Of a stretch of 64,000 nucleotides of DNA, positions 15,961-24,481 are shown piece by piece. The notes under the pieces were generated by a model, which was not told the DNA's origin, did not search any database, and saw nothing but the letters and a program-made list of their open reading frames with translations. How positions within the stretch are numbered: the stretch's first letter is position 1; each line of letters begins with the position of its first letter. This DNA is from Clostridia bacterium (lineage in GTDB: Bacteria; Bacillota; Clostridia; Lachnospirales; Lachnospiraceae): contig SAAB01000006.1 of the NCBI GenBank assembly GCA_009929615.1, positions 29,672 to 93,671 on the forward strand. The letters run 5' to 3'. Made by a program: the position numbers and the translations under genes.

Positions 15961-18288
15961 TTATTCTGCAACCAGCAGACTTATATCTATTTTTTTAAGT
16001 TTTACCGAAATACTATAGGCACATAGAATAAACATTCCAGCTATAATAAACATGGGTGTCATCACCTCTATCAGACCCGGATGGGATTCAAAATTACTGA
16101 TTCCGAATATTTTCATAATAAAAGATATCGCCGGATCTGTCAGCATTGCAGATAATGCAATTCCTATCAGGGCCCCCACACATGCGATTCCACCAAATCT
16201 CAAGGTGAAGAGGCAACGCAGACGCTGTTCGGAAAAACCCATCATTTTATATATTCCAATATCTTTTTGCTCTGCATAAATGACTTTATTTCCACTTAGC
16301 CAGACAACAACCAGAATAAACAGTGCCGCTGTACCATACATAATCCACAATATCATATGCATTGCTGCCAGAATTCCATATAATCCCGGCCACGAATTTT
16401 CATGGACATGTACTGCACTTCCATAGGTTCCTTCTAAGTCATCCATAAGTACTGATTTTTTCGATGCATCGGAAAAAAAGTAGTGAATACACCAAAGATT
16501 TGGGCTATCCTGGCCGATTTTCAAATAGCCTTCCTTGCTCATCCCCAAATTAGCCCCCATATCATTGGCACACTGATAAATACCCGATACTCTGTATTCT
16601 GCACGGCCTGCTCCAGCCTGTAATACAACGCTGTCACCAATGCCTATATTCCAATCTTCTGCCAAATATTCAGTTAATACAATTTCATCATCATTCAAAC
16701 AGGGTTCCCCCTGTAAAATATGAAATCTTTCAGGTTCGGTAATAACATTGGCTGTATAATTAACACCATTTAAGGAAATGTCCGGCATGGCCAGTTCATA
16801 GACATCCATAATATCTGTATATTGCAGAATAAAGGATTCAAACTCTCCACGCGTCACATCCCCCATGCTTTGCACACCCAAGTGGTGGTCAGCGGGATTA
16901 AAGGCATCCATCATCCCTTCTCCATTCGGTCCCAGCCAGCTGTTCAACCTTCCCATCAAAGAAGCGAAACATACAAGAAGCATTGCTGTTATAAAAATAC
17001 TGACGTAGTGTTTTTTCCCCGAAAGAATTTGCCGAAATCCAATTGTCAAAAGAAGCTCTTCTCTTTTTATAGGATTTTTATAAAAAGCTTTGTCTTTGAT
17101 ATCCTTTTGCTTCTTACTTGCTCGGTTAAGCTTAAATATCAAATATACCAGGAGTAAAAGTGTTATACCAAGAAATGCAAGTATACACCATCCGACCTGT
17201 GGTCTCGACGGAATAAGAAGTCCCGTTGTAGACAAAGTCATCCTGCATATTCTTTTCAAAATTCCAAAGGATGCGAAAAAGCCAGCCATCAATCCGAATA
17301 TAATAGGAATCAAATACTGTAAAATATGCACCTTAAGTAACATACCATCCGTAAATCCCAAGGTTTTTAAAATGCGTATATTTTCTTTTTCCTGCTCCAG
17401 GATACCATTCATACTATGACTAAGTACAATCATTGTAATTATCAAAAGTATCCCTGCAAAGACTATAATAAATCCAAGAAAGGCATTCTGCAGAATCATC
17501 ATAAATCCCAAAATAGACTCAAAACTATGTACAAACTCAAAATGTTCTGAAAGACTGGTTTCTTCATTTAAAAGTTGGTTTAATTCGGATACCGTCAGAC
17601 TACTGCCTTCTTCCTGAAAAACATGGAGCATCCAGCCTGTTCTGGCTAGTGCATCAATTCCGGATTGACGAATCTCTTCGACAATTTCCTTATAATCCTG
17701 ACCTGAAATTAGGAACCCCTTCATACCAATCATTGTACTTCCCATAAATGGGTCTTCATAAAATCCTGCCACCCGAAATGTTTTTGTCTTCCCATTCCGG
17801 GCTGCCCTAATCATCAATTCGTTTCCTGTCTGCGCACCAAACATAGAAACCATAGAAGTCGGCAAATAAATATCTCCCGGAGTTATCTGTATATCTTCAC
17901 TTTGATATCCGCTCAAATCCTCATTGAAGAATCTATATCTTTCATCATGTTCATCTCCATATAAGATGAGTTGTCCTTCACTGTCCGATTCCATGCCGTT
18001 TATTTCATATTCCGAAAAAATGAGCTGCTGTCCTTCGACTTTGCTGATATCATTTAAACTTTCTATTTCCTGAATCAATGGAGTATCATCCTCCGTACCG
18101 GATATCCATGCTGTTAAATTGCCAAAACCCATCCTTTCCATTTCCTGCCTGACATAGTTTCCTGAGTTTATCCATAATGAAATCGTTGTGCTTAGAACAA
18201 TAGCCAGAATTCCTACCAGAATAAAAAGAGCCAGAAGGGTTCCTCTATGGCGTTTACTATTCTGTTTAAGTAATATCCAATATTTCAT
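15961..18288 (-). CDS. ABC transporter permease, FtsX/MacB-like (two FtsX domains)
   Basis: 775 residues from ATG 18288, which has GCAGGAGG 5 bases upstream; a start six codons earlier abuts the ATPase stop and lacks a site. The layout is one N-terminal helix (LLALFILVGILAIVLST), a large extracellular domain, a three-helix FtsX block near residues 265-400, one helix, a second extracellular domain and a final FtsX block (WIMYGTAALFILVVVWLSG, then VYAEQKDIGIYKMMGFSEQRL). This is the type used for lipoprotein or peptide extrusion and mechanical signalling, not a classic importer. Pairs with the ATPase encoded just upstream. Confidence 0.88.
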   Translation of the reverse strand: MKYWILLKQNSKRHRGTLLALFILVGILAIVLSTTISLWINSGNYVRQEMERMGFGNLTAWISGTEDDTPLIQEIESLNDISKVEGQQLIFSEYEINGMESDSEGQLILYGDEHDERYRFFNEDLSGYQSEDIQITPGDIYLPTSMVSMFGAQTGNELMIRAARNGKTKTFRVAGFYEDPFMGSTMIGMKGFLISGQDYKEIVEEIRQSGIDALARTGWMLHVFQEEGSSLTVSELNQLLNEETSLSEHFEFVHSFESILGFMMILQNAFLGFIIVFAGILLIITMIVLSHSMNGILEQEKENIRILKTLGFTDGMLLKVHILQYLIPIIFGLMAGFFASFGILKRICRMTLSTTGLLIPSRPQVGWCILAFLGITLLLLVYLIFKLNRASKKQKDIKDKAFYKNPIKREELLLTIGFRQILSGKKHYVSIFITAMLLVCFASLMGRLNSWLGPNGEGMMDAFNPADHHLGVQSMGDVTRGEFESFILQYTDIMDVYELAMPDISLNGVNYTANVITEPERFHILQGEPCLNDDEIVLTEYLAEDWNIGIGDSVVLQAGAGRAEYRVSGIYQCANDMGANLGMSKEGYLKIGQDSPNLWCIHYFFSDASKKSVLMDDLEGTYGSAVHVHENSWPGLYGILAAMHMILWIMYGTAALFILVVVWLSGNKVIYAEQKDIGIYKMMGFSEQRLRCLFTLRFGGIACVGALIGIALSAMLTDPAISFIMKIFGISNFESHPGLIEVMTPMFIIAGMFILCAYSISVKLKKIDISLLVAE

Positions 18289-18306
18289 TCCAACCTCCTG
18301 CCCCAT

Positions 18307-19068
18307 CTACCAATGCATCTGCGTAAGCCATCGGCTTAAATCTTCCTCTCTTTTTTTATCATCCTGCCTCTGCATTTCCGAAAAAAGATATTCTCCTTTA
18401 ACGTCACCATTTTCCATATAAAGAACTCGCGAACCGCGAATAGCTGCGTGAATATCATGTGTAACCATAAGAATCGTCTGTCCCTGCTCATTTAATTCTG
18501 TCAAAATATCCAGAATGACCTCCGAATTCTTTCGATTTAAAGCACCTGTGGGTTCATCTGCGAAAAGAATCTCTGGATTACCAACCATTGCCCTAGCTAT
18601 TGCTGTCCGCTGGGCTTCTCCACCGGATACATGGGCCGGCATTCGAAACCGTTCTTCCCCAATATGCATCATTTTCATTAAATGCTCCGTGTGTTCCCTG
18701 ACCTCACTCGTTTTTTGCCTGACATCCAAAAATCCGGCAACAAGCACATTTTCATATAAAGACAAATTACTAACCAGATTATTCTGTTGAAATACAAAGC
18801 CAAAATCTTCTGCACGCAAGCGGGCCATTTCCTTCGCTTTTAAGCGCCCCATTTCTTTGCCTTTATAATAAACTTTTCCTTTTGTCACGCTGTCCATTCC
18901 GCTCAAAGTATAAAGAAATGTGGATTTTCCTGCCCCGGAGGAGCCCATAATCACCGTGAAATCACCTGAATATATTTTAATACTCAGATTATTTAGAATG
19001 ATATTTTCCTGTCCGCCCTGATGGAAGGTTTTACCTATATTTTCTGCGGATAAAATGGGAATCTTCAT
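18307..19068 (-). CDS. ABC transporter ATP-binding protein, LolD/MacB type
   Basis: 253 residues. Walker A GSSGAGKSTFLYTL, Q-loop FVFQQNNLVSNLSLYENV, signature VSGGEAQRTAIARAM (LSGGE-type, V at the first place), Walker B EILFADEPTGAL, H-loop MVTHD. Belongs to the MacB/LolD/SalX group that drives FtsX-like permeases. The C terminus extends about 25 residues past the usual end (QRQDDKKREEDLSRWLTQMHW region). Overlaps the ligase gene by 4 bases, suggesting translational coupling. Confidence 0.93.
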   Translation of the reverse strand: MKIPILSAENIGKTFHQGGQENIILNNLSIKIYSGDFTVIMGSSGAGKSTFLYTLSGMDSVTKGKVYYKGKEMGRLKAKEMARLRAEDFGFVFQQNNLVSNLSLYENVLVAGFLDVRQKTSEVREHTEHLMKMMHIGEERFRMPAHVSGGEAQRTAIARAMVGNPEILFADEPTGALNRKNSEVILDILTELNEQGQTILMVTHDIHAAIRGSRVLYMENGDVKGEYLFSEMQRQDDKKREEDLSRWLTQMHW

Positions 19069-20426
19069 AACTGTTCTCCATCTCCTTCTATCAATACCAG
19101 TTTCTTCTTTCCTGTTTTTGAATCAGGGAAAATTTTACCCATAAACCGGACACTAAAAGTTACATTGTTCAGCTGCTTGTCTGCCAGAAGTTTTTCAACA
19201 ACCAAATGAATTTCTTTGCTTATTCGTTGTTTTTCATCGTCCCTGCTCACTTCCGCAATCATTTCAAAATGTGTGGAATTCATCTTCTTAAATTGATAGT
19301 CCATCAATCCTTCGACACAAATTCCTTCCAAATCCAAGGGATGTAAAAATTCTCTGTTTCCTGATGAATTATAAAACCATAAAATATCCTCGTTTCTTCC
19401 TAACGGCGTTTCAGAACGAGCAAACTGGCATTTGGAAAGAGTATCGTTTTTTCTTTGCAGTTGATCCGATATTTTATATCGGATTAATGGCTGAGTATAA
19501 TTATATAGACAAGTTAAATACATCTGGCCTTCAAATACCTCAATGTAGTTCATATCATCAAAAAGGTACATTCCTTCTGCCGGCTCACTCTCTACACCAA
19601 TTGCAAGAGATTCACTGGCTCCGTAAAAATTTATCACCGGACATTTGTAAGTTTTTTCCAAAAATTGACGCATGCTGGCATTTAAAGGTTCGCCGCAGGT
19701 AATCACTCTGCTGACCTTTGATAATACCGCACTTTCTTCCAATTCCTCACTTAAAATTTTGATAGCCGAAGGATAACCAATGATAATCGTTGGTGAAAAG
19801 GCTTCCACCTTTTTCCTCCACTCAGAAAGCGGGGTTTTTATGTCTAAAGTCATCTGTTTTGCATGAATACCGTCGATGCCATCCGCGACTGCCATTGCAC
19901 CACCATATCTTCCATCAGTAGCTGCAATATATAAAATTCCCGGATGGGAGAAAATCAGTTTTAAAACGGACAGTATGGACATATCCCATAATGCACCTCG
20001 AATAATTCCCAAAATCATCTGCATCCATGCATCTTCATCATAAACAAAAAATCTGGGAATCCCTGTACTTCCTGAAGAATGAACAAGGTGATACTTTCCC
20101 ATATACTTTTTCTCTTTTATAGAATGACTTGCATCAAATACCCGGATTTTTTCTTGTTTTAAATCATCTGTTGTCACCAGTTCATCAAAATGGCTGACTA
20201 AAATTTCTTTGTCTACTGCCGGATATGCAGATAAAGGAATTTTTCCAATATCCTCTTCCCGGATGCCAGCTTTTTTAAAGGATTTCCTATAATATTCAGA
20301 ATTTCTGTAAGCATGTAAAAGTAACTTTGTCAGTTTTTCCTGTTGAATCCTCTGAATCTCAGGTTTTCTTCTTTTAATATTTTTCCTCATCCTGATTAAA
20401 GCTGTTATAAGCTTCAAATACGCCAT
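19065..20426 (-). CDS. Phenylacetate-CoA ligase-like (CapK/PaaK) adenylate-forming enzyme
   Basis: 453 residues of the PaaK/CapK type: N-terminal LLLHAYRNSEYYRKSFKKAG, phosphate-binding VHSSGSTGIPRFF, YGASESLAIGVESEP (adenylate-binding region), IRYKISDQL, and a C-terminal domain with KLVLIEGDG. Enzymes of this group activate a carboxylic acid with ATP and often pass it to CoA or an amine; the substrate cannot be read. It sits between a secreted amide hydrolase gene and an ABC exporter pair, which hints at making or modifying an exported acyl compound. Confidence 0.8.
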   Translation of the reverse strand: MAYLKLITALIRMRKNIKRRKPEIQRIQQEKLTKLLLHAYRNSEYYRKSFKKAGIREEDIGKIPLSAYPAVDKEILVSHFDELVTTDDLKQEKIRVFDASHSIKEKKYMGKYHLVHSSGSTGIPRFFVYDEDAWMQMILGIIRGALWDMSILSVLKLIFSHPGILYIAATDGRYGGAMAVADGIDGIHAKQMTLDIKTPLSEWRKKVEAFSPTIIIGYPSAIKILSEELEESAVLSKVSRVITCGEPLNASMRQFLEKTYKCPVINFYGASESLAIGVESEPAEGMYLFDDMNYIEVFEGQMYLTCLYNYTQPLIRYKISDQLQRKNDTLSKCQFARSETPLGRNEDILWFYNSSGNREFLHPLDLEGICVEGLMDYQFKKMNSTHFEMIAEVSRDDEKQRISKEIHLVVEKLLADKQLNNVTFSVRFMGKIFPDSKTGKKKLVLIEGDGEQL

Positions 20427-20449
20427 GGTTCCTCCTTTCTATCAGCTGT

Positions 20450-21514
20450 TTAATCGATTTGGAATCGATAGCATTGTCCATAGTTCTCCCGATGGAAATA
20501 GGATGCCGTATTTTGACTCTGGTTAAAAACAATACTCCATTCTGTTGATTCAAACTCACCGAAATTATCCTTGCTGACACTGTCCAGAGCATCCCTTACA
20601 TCATCTTCACTCATCTCATTTTTTTCTGCCAGAGTTTCCTGTAAAATATCGTATCTTGTATGGGACTGGCTGCTTCCAATTCCTTGTTTTTCCCCTTCTG
20701 CCAGATAAAAATTTGTTACAACTGCTGTATCTGTTACGAACATTTCATTATTTACATATTCCACCACAACATGCTTCCCAGAGGCATCCGCTATCGCAAA
20801 ATGAACCATATATCCAAAAGATGCATGTAAATCATAGGCTTCCAAAAGTTCTAATGCTTCATCAACATTTGCCGCTTTATTCAATAATAACCTTATAGCT
20901 GTCGTCGTTGTGATATCCGGTTTTTCTGTATTCTGTTCAATGGTTTCACTGTCTTCAATCATATTGACGGATACACAGAGCCCATTCTCATTCATCCCAT
21001 CTAAGGGAGCATATAAAGCTACAGCCTTCCTAATATTTTCCGAAAGCAGCACTACGCTCATTGCACCTGCACCCTGGGTTATAAAATCCATATTTACTGT
21101 AGATATAGAGGCATATCCCTGATCCGGTTTCGACAAAAGAATCAATGCTTCACAATTATTCCAATCAAAATTTCGTCCAAATAAAAATTCTTCTGTCTCA
21201 TTCTTCACTGCCAGGGTACTGCAGCCAAATGCATTATCTGTCAGGGAAACCTCTGGTATATCCGCCACCAGAAACTGAGACAAAAATTGGACAACCTCCC
21301 CGTCAGACGATGCTCCTCCGTTATTTAAAAAGGTTTCAAATCCATCTTCTCCTTCAAATACTGCAACCTGTAGACCATCTTCTAATGTACGAATTTTATC
21401 ATCAGCAGCGACAAAGCCATCACCCGGATTTGCCGCCACTGTTGTTTTTCTGCCGCATCCCCCACACAAGAGCATGATTCCAGCCAGGAATACTATTTTT
21501 CTTATTTTTTTCAT
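20450..21514 (-). CDS. Linear amide C-N hydrolase family lipoprotein (Ntn-type)
   Basis: 354 residues. Signal sequence with Cys17/Cys20 near residue 20 (LLCGGC), so probably exported and lipid-anchored, though the lipobox is imperfect. FGCSTLAV places a candidate nucleophile Cys at about residue 98, followed by FLFGRNFDWNN (GRNFDW as in choloylglycine-hydrolase and acyl-CoA:6-APA acyltransferase relatives), then VSVNMI and YFHREN. This superfamily cleaves or forms amide bonds, for example bile-salt, penicillin or N-acyl amino acid bonds. AGGAG lies 8 bases before the ATG. First gene of the operon that includes a ligase and ABC transporter. Confidence 0.8.
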   Translation of the reverse strand: MKKIRKIVFLAGIMLLCGGCGRKTTVAANPGDGFVAADDKIRTLEDGLQVAVFEGEDGFETFLNNGGASSDGEVVQFLSQFLVADIPEVSLTDNAFGCSTLAVKNETEEFLFGRNFDWNNCEALILLSKPDQGYASISTVNMDFITQGAGAMSVVLLSENIRKAVALYAPLDGMNENGLCVSVNMIEDSETIEQNTEKPDITTTTAIRLLLNKAANVDEALELLEAYDLHASFGYMVHFAIADASGKHVVVEYVNNEMFVTDTAVVTNFYLAEGEKQGIGSSQSHTRYDILQETLAEKNEMSEDDVRDALDSVSKDNFGEFESTEWSIVFNQSQNTASYFHRENYGQCYRFQID

Positions 21515-21527
21515 AGCTCATCTCCTA

Positions 21528-21574
21528 TAAAAAAAGGATATTTTCATCCAGATGCCTAAAAATATCCTTTTTTG
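21528..21574 (-). terminator. Terminator-like hairpin between the DUF3737 gene and the seven-gene operon
   Basis: AAAAAAAGGATATTTT (21529-21544) pairs with AAAATATCCTTTTTTG (21558-21573). On the leftward strand it has a run of T directly before the ribosome site of the C-N hydrolase gene, leaving no room for a separate promoter after it. It may be a leaky terminator or an attenuator. Confidence 0.75.
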
Positions 21575-21578
21575 TTAA

Positions 21579-22439
21579 CTATATCACTGCTGCCAGTTTT
21601 TCTTTCTGAGTTATAATTTCTGTTTTATCTCGCACAACATCCGGATTATCAAAAATAATTTCACCAATCTGTTTCGCCTGTATCGTTCCGCTAACCGGAT
21701 TTTTTACACTGTCAATACGACTGTCTATTTCTGCATCCACGGTAGAATACTCAAAGGCTAAATCTGTATTTAAAAGCTTACAGTTTTTCATGACAATATT
21801 ATCCATATAACACATGCCCTGCTCGCTCTCCACTGTACAATTAATCAGTGTTACATTTTTTGCATTCCATCCAAAATACTGACCCGATATAAAGGAATCG
21901 TAGACGGTCACATTCTCACAATTCCAGAAAGCATCTTTAGATAACAGCTTTGCATTTCGAATCGTCAAATTCTTCGCCCCGTCAAAACCATAGTTTCCAA
22001 AGAGGGTAAAGCCATCGATTTCAACATCGGAACACCCCATACCAAAGTAATTTCCTTTAGCAGTCACATTCTTCATTGTCACATGACGGCAGTTCCATAG
22101 GGTTTCTTCCGCATTTGGCATCTCAATATTTTCCAGAGTCACTCCATCACACCGGCGAAGTCCTTTAGGTGCTTCATAGGTAATATTCTTCATGGAAATA
22201 CGGTTTGTATACCAGATTCCTGCTCTTGCCATTTCAAACAGAACACTATCTTCAACTTCAACATCTTCGCAATACCAAAGAGGATATTTCCATTGAAATA
22301 ATGTATGACTTATTTTTAAATTTTTGCTTTCCTTTAACGGAGACTCCCCATCCCCAAATGTACAATGGCTTATCTCTGCATTCTTACACTGAAACAGGGC
22401 CCGCTCCCCAACAAACTTTTCTTCTGAATATCTATTCAT
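21579..22439 (-). CDS. DUF3737 family right-handed beta-helix-like protein
   Basis: 286 residues from ATG 22439, which has TTGGAGGAAATT upstream; a start four codons earlier is less likely. The body is made of about 10 degenerate 20-24-residue coils: ISHCTFGDG, ISHTLFQW, EVEDSVLF, KNITYEA, ENIEMPN, KNVTAKG, RNAKLLS, YDSFISG and INCTVES, each with an N/W/F periodic ladder typical of a parallel beta-helix. Known as DUF3737; no catalytic residues known. Divergent from the adjacent LysR gene, a common pairing. Confidence 0.85.
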   Translation of the reverse strand: MNRYSEEKFVGERALFQCKNAEISHCTFGDGESPLKESKNLKISHTLFQWKYPLWYCEDVEVEDSVLFEMARAGIWYTNRISMKNITYEAPKGLRRCDGVTLENIEMPNAEETLWNCRHVTMKNVTAKGNYFGMGCSDVEIDGFTLFGNYGFDGAKNLTIRNAKLLSKDAFWNCENVTVYDSFISGQYFGWNAKNVTLINCTVESEQGMCYMDNIVMKNCKLLNTDLAFEYSTVDAEIDSRIDSVKNPVSGTIQAKQIGEIIFDNPDVVRDKTEIITQKEKLAAVI

Positions 22440-22529
22440 AATTTCCTCCAATCTTTGCTTTCATATGCTCTATTGGAATTATCTCATGTTACCTTTCCTA
22501 TGTAAAATACTTAATGCAAATACGTTTTC

Positions 22530-22544
22530 ATGCTTTTAAGGCAT
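22530..22544. promoter_or_regulatory. Candidate LysR operator
   Basis: ATGC, 7 bases, GCAT, a perfect T-N11-A type dyad 39 bases before the lysR start in the gap shared with the DUF3737 gene. Fits LysR binding by position and symmetry, not tested. Confidence 0.5.
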
Positions 22545-22583
22545 GCTGTTTTGTGCTATACTTAACCCAAAGGAGGTAAATCT

Positions 22584-23465
22584 ATGGAACTTCGTGTCTT
22601 ACAATATTTTCTTACCGTCACAAGAGAACAAAGTATATGCGGTGCTGCCAACGCCCTGCATATTTCTCAACCCACACTCTCCAGACAGTTAAAGGAGATG
22701 GAAACAGAACTTGGAAAACAGCTTTTTATCCGTGGAAATCGAACCATAACACTAACAGACGAGGGGCTTATCCTAAGAAAAAGGGCTGAAGAAATTCTTG
22801 GGCTTGTACAGAAAACTGAAAAAGAAATTGCTATTTCAAATAATATTATCGCAGGAGATATTTATATTGGTGCGGGTGAAACCCATGGTGTCCATCTGAT
22901 TACACAGACTGCAAAGAATATCCAGGACTCCTATCCCCAGGTGCACTTTCATATTTCCAGCGGTGACTCCACCGATGTTTTTGACAGTCTGGATAAAGGC
23001 CTCATTGACTTTGGCCTGATTCTTGACAAAGTTGATACTCATAAGTATAACCATATAACATTTCCTGTCACAGATACCTGGGGCGTACTTATGCTTAAGG
23101 ATAGCCCTCTGGCTGATAGAGAATATATTTTTCCGGAAGATTTAATGGATAAACCCCTGATTGTTAACAGGAATGCCCGTAATAGTGATTTCATAAAAAA
23201 CTGGGCCAATGCAGCAGATGCTCCGCTCAATATTGTTGCCACCTATAACCTTGTATATAATGCTTCCCTTATGGTGGAAGACGGTATGGGCTATGCCATC
23301 TCTATCGACAAAATCCTCAACACCTCCGGGGACAGTCGGCTTGTTTTTATACCATTTGCTTCGGCTCCTCCTGCAGAAATGCACTTAATCTGGAAAAAAT
23401 ATCAGGTCTTTTCCAAGGCTTCCGAATATTTTATTCAGGAATTGGAAAAATATATTCAGGCATAA
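22584..23465 (+). CDS. LysR family transcriptional regulator
   Basis: 293 residues. N-terminal winged helix: MELRVLQYFLTVTREQSICGAANALHISQPTLSRQLKEMETELGKQLF; C-terminal periplasmic-type effector domain with GAGETHGVHLI and GMGYAISIDKI. The effector is not deducible. AAAGGAGG precedes the ATG. It probably controls the divergent DUF3737 gene and maybe the downstream operon. It ends at a strong terminator. Confidence 0.93.
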   Translation: MELRVLQYFLTVTREQSICGAANALHISQPTLSRQLKEMETELGKQLFIRGNRTITLTDEGLILRKRAEEILGLVQKTEKEIAISNNIIAGDIYIGAGETHGVHLITQTAKNIQDSYPQVHFHISSGDSTDVFDSLDKGLIDFGLILDKVDTHKYNHITFPVTDTWGVLMLKDSPLADREYIFPEDLMDKPLIVNRNARNSDFIKNWANAADAPLNIVATYNLVYNASLMVEDGMGYAISIDKILNTSGDSRLVFIPFASAPPAEMHLIWKKYQVFSKASEYFIQELEKYIQA

Positions 23466-23468
23466 CAC

Positions 23469-23503
23469 AAAGGGACAATCATTTCTGATATTGTCCCTTT
23501 AAT
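23469..23503. terminator. Terminator after lysR
   Basis: AAAGGGACAAT pairs with ATTGTCCCTTT. The AAA/TTT flanks let it act both ways, also for the leftward sirtuin genes. Confidence 0.8.
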
Positions 23504-23506
23504 ATA

Positions 23507-23609
23507 TTATTTCTTTTCAAAGTCTTTGATAACATCCACCATTTCCTCAATCTTGATAAGATACTTATAGCCCTTCCCGGATGGATTTGGTCGCCCGAAA
23601 AATGACTTA
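23507..23609 (-). pseudogene. Orphan C-terminal fragment after the first sirtuin gene
   Basis: Leftward frame reading KSFFGRPNPSGKGYKY followed by LIKIEEMVDVIKDFEKK and a stop at 23507. An in-frame TAA lies just upstream and no start codon precedes it. The peptide composition looks like a real C terminus, and the first sirtuin stop is only a few bases upstream. Best read as the remnant of a deleted gene; its family is not recognised. Confidence 0.35.
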
Positions 23610-23611
23610 TT

Positions 23612-24481
23612 TTATCTCAGAGAACAGCATGCGTCTTTTAAGTCATGTAAAGAACGCGCTAAATCTTCGGCGATATAAATTCCTCTTTCTTTCAGATGCT
23701 CTGGAACAGAAGATTTTTTCCGGTTCATACATGCATAAAAAACATTTTTATTTTTTTCTGCCATATCCCAAAAAGGCAGTTTGATAATACCCGGTGTCAT
23801 TTCTCCGACACCCAGCTCCAGCAATACCACCTTTTTCACCGGCTCTCCCACCATATATTTTTTCAAAAAGTTTTCATATCTGTGAACGCTTTCTTCCCAC
23901 GCAGTTCCCTCTAAAAAAGTATCATCTCTTACCCATGGAACCATAATCCGTCCACAGTGTTCACACCGTGGTACCATATCCATCGGCAGCACAGTTCCCT
24001 TCAAGTTTCTGCTCATATCCTCAACCAGATTGCGGTTTTGATATATCTCATCCGTACAAGGCTGGCTGCACTGGAGAAATCCCATGTTCCCCTGGTAAGA
24101 ACATATCTGTTTTTCCTCAAATACTCTGTTAAACTGCATATCTACATTAGTCGTCAAAATAAAGCAGTCTTTGCCTTTCAGACATTCTTTTAAATCCAGG
24201 TAGGGCTGCCCGGTTGGTGCCTCCCACATGGCCCGAATATAACTGCAATAATAGGCCCACTGCTGTTCCGGTGTGGAATAACAATGATAAAAACCTGCAA
24301 AAGGCGAGGCAAATCCATAGTAGTCCTTGAACTGCTTTAGGCACTCTGTCATATAGCGTCCCCAATGATAGTGATTATAACCGGCTGCACTTGAAAGACC
24401 AGAACCGCCGCCTACAACAATCGCATCCGCTTCCGATATATACGCTGCAAGCTTCTTTAGCTGACTTAGATACTCCGTCAT
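23612..24481 (-). CDS. SIR2 family protein, class M (SirTM-like), copy 1
   Basis: 289 residues. The NAD-binding loop reads VVGGGSGLSSAAGYN (canonical GAGxS). FILTTNVDMQF stands at the usual TQNID position; Zn ligands CSQPC and CEHCG; YQGNMG where canonical deacetylases have HG, so Gln replaces the catalytic His. LLELGVGEMTP follows as in SirTM (LEIGIGYTTP). SirTM proteins ADP-ribosylate rather than deacylate in pathogens; the target here is unknown. It starts immediately at the end of copy 2 (ATG at 24481 overlaps its stop). Confidence 0.82.
   Translation of the reverse strand: MTEYLSQLKKLAAYISEADAIVVGGGSGLSSAAGYNHYHWGRYMTECLKQFKDYYGFASPFAGFYHCYSTPEQQWAYYCSYIRAMWEAPTGQPYLDLKECLKGKDCFILTTNVDMQFNRVFEEKQICSYQGNMGFLQCSQPCTDEIYQNRNLVEDMSRNLKGTVLPMDMVPRCEHCGRIMVPWVRDDTFLEGTAWEESVHRYENFLKKYMVGEPVKKVVLLELGVGEMTPGIIKLPFWDMAEKNKNVFYACMNRKKSSVPEHLKERGIYIAEDLARSLHDLKDACCSLR

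Noticed and set aside
23581..23784. 67-residue rightward frame
   Set aside because: Overlaps sirtuin copy 1 on the other strand and has no ribosome site.
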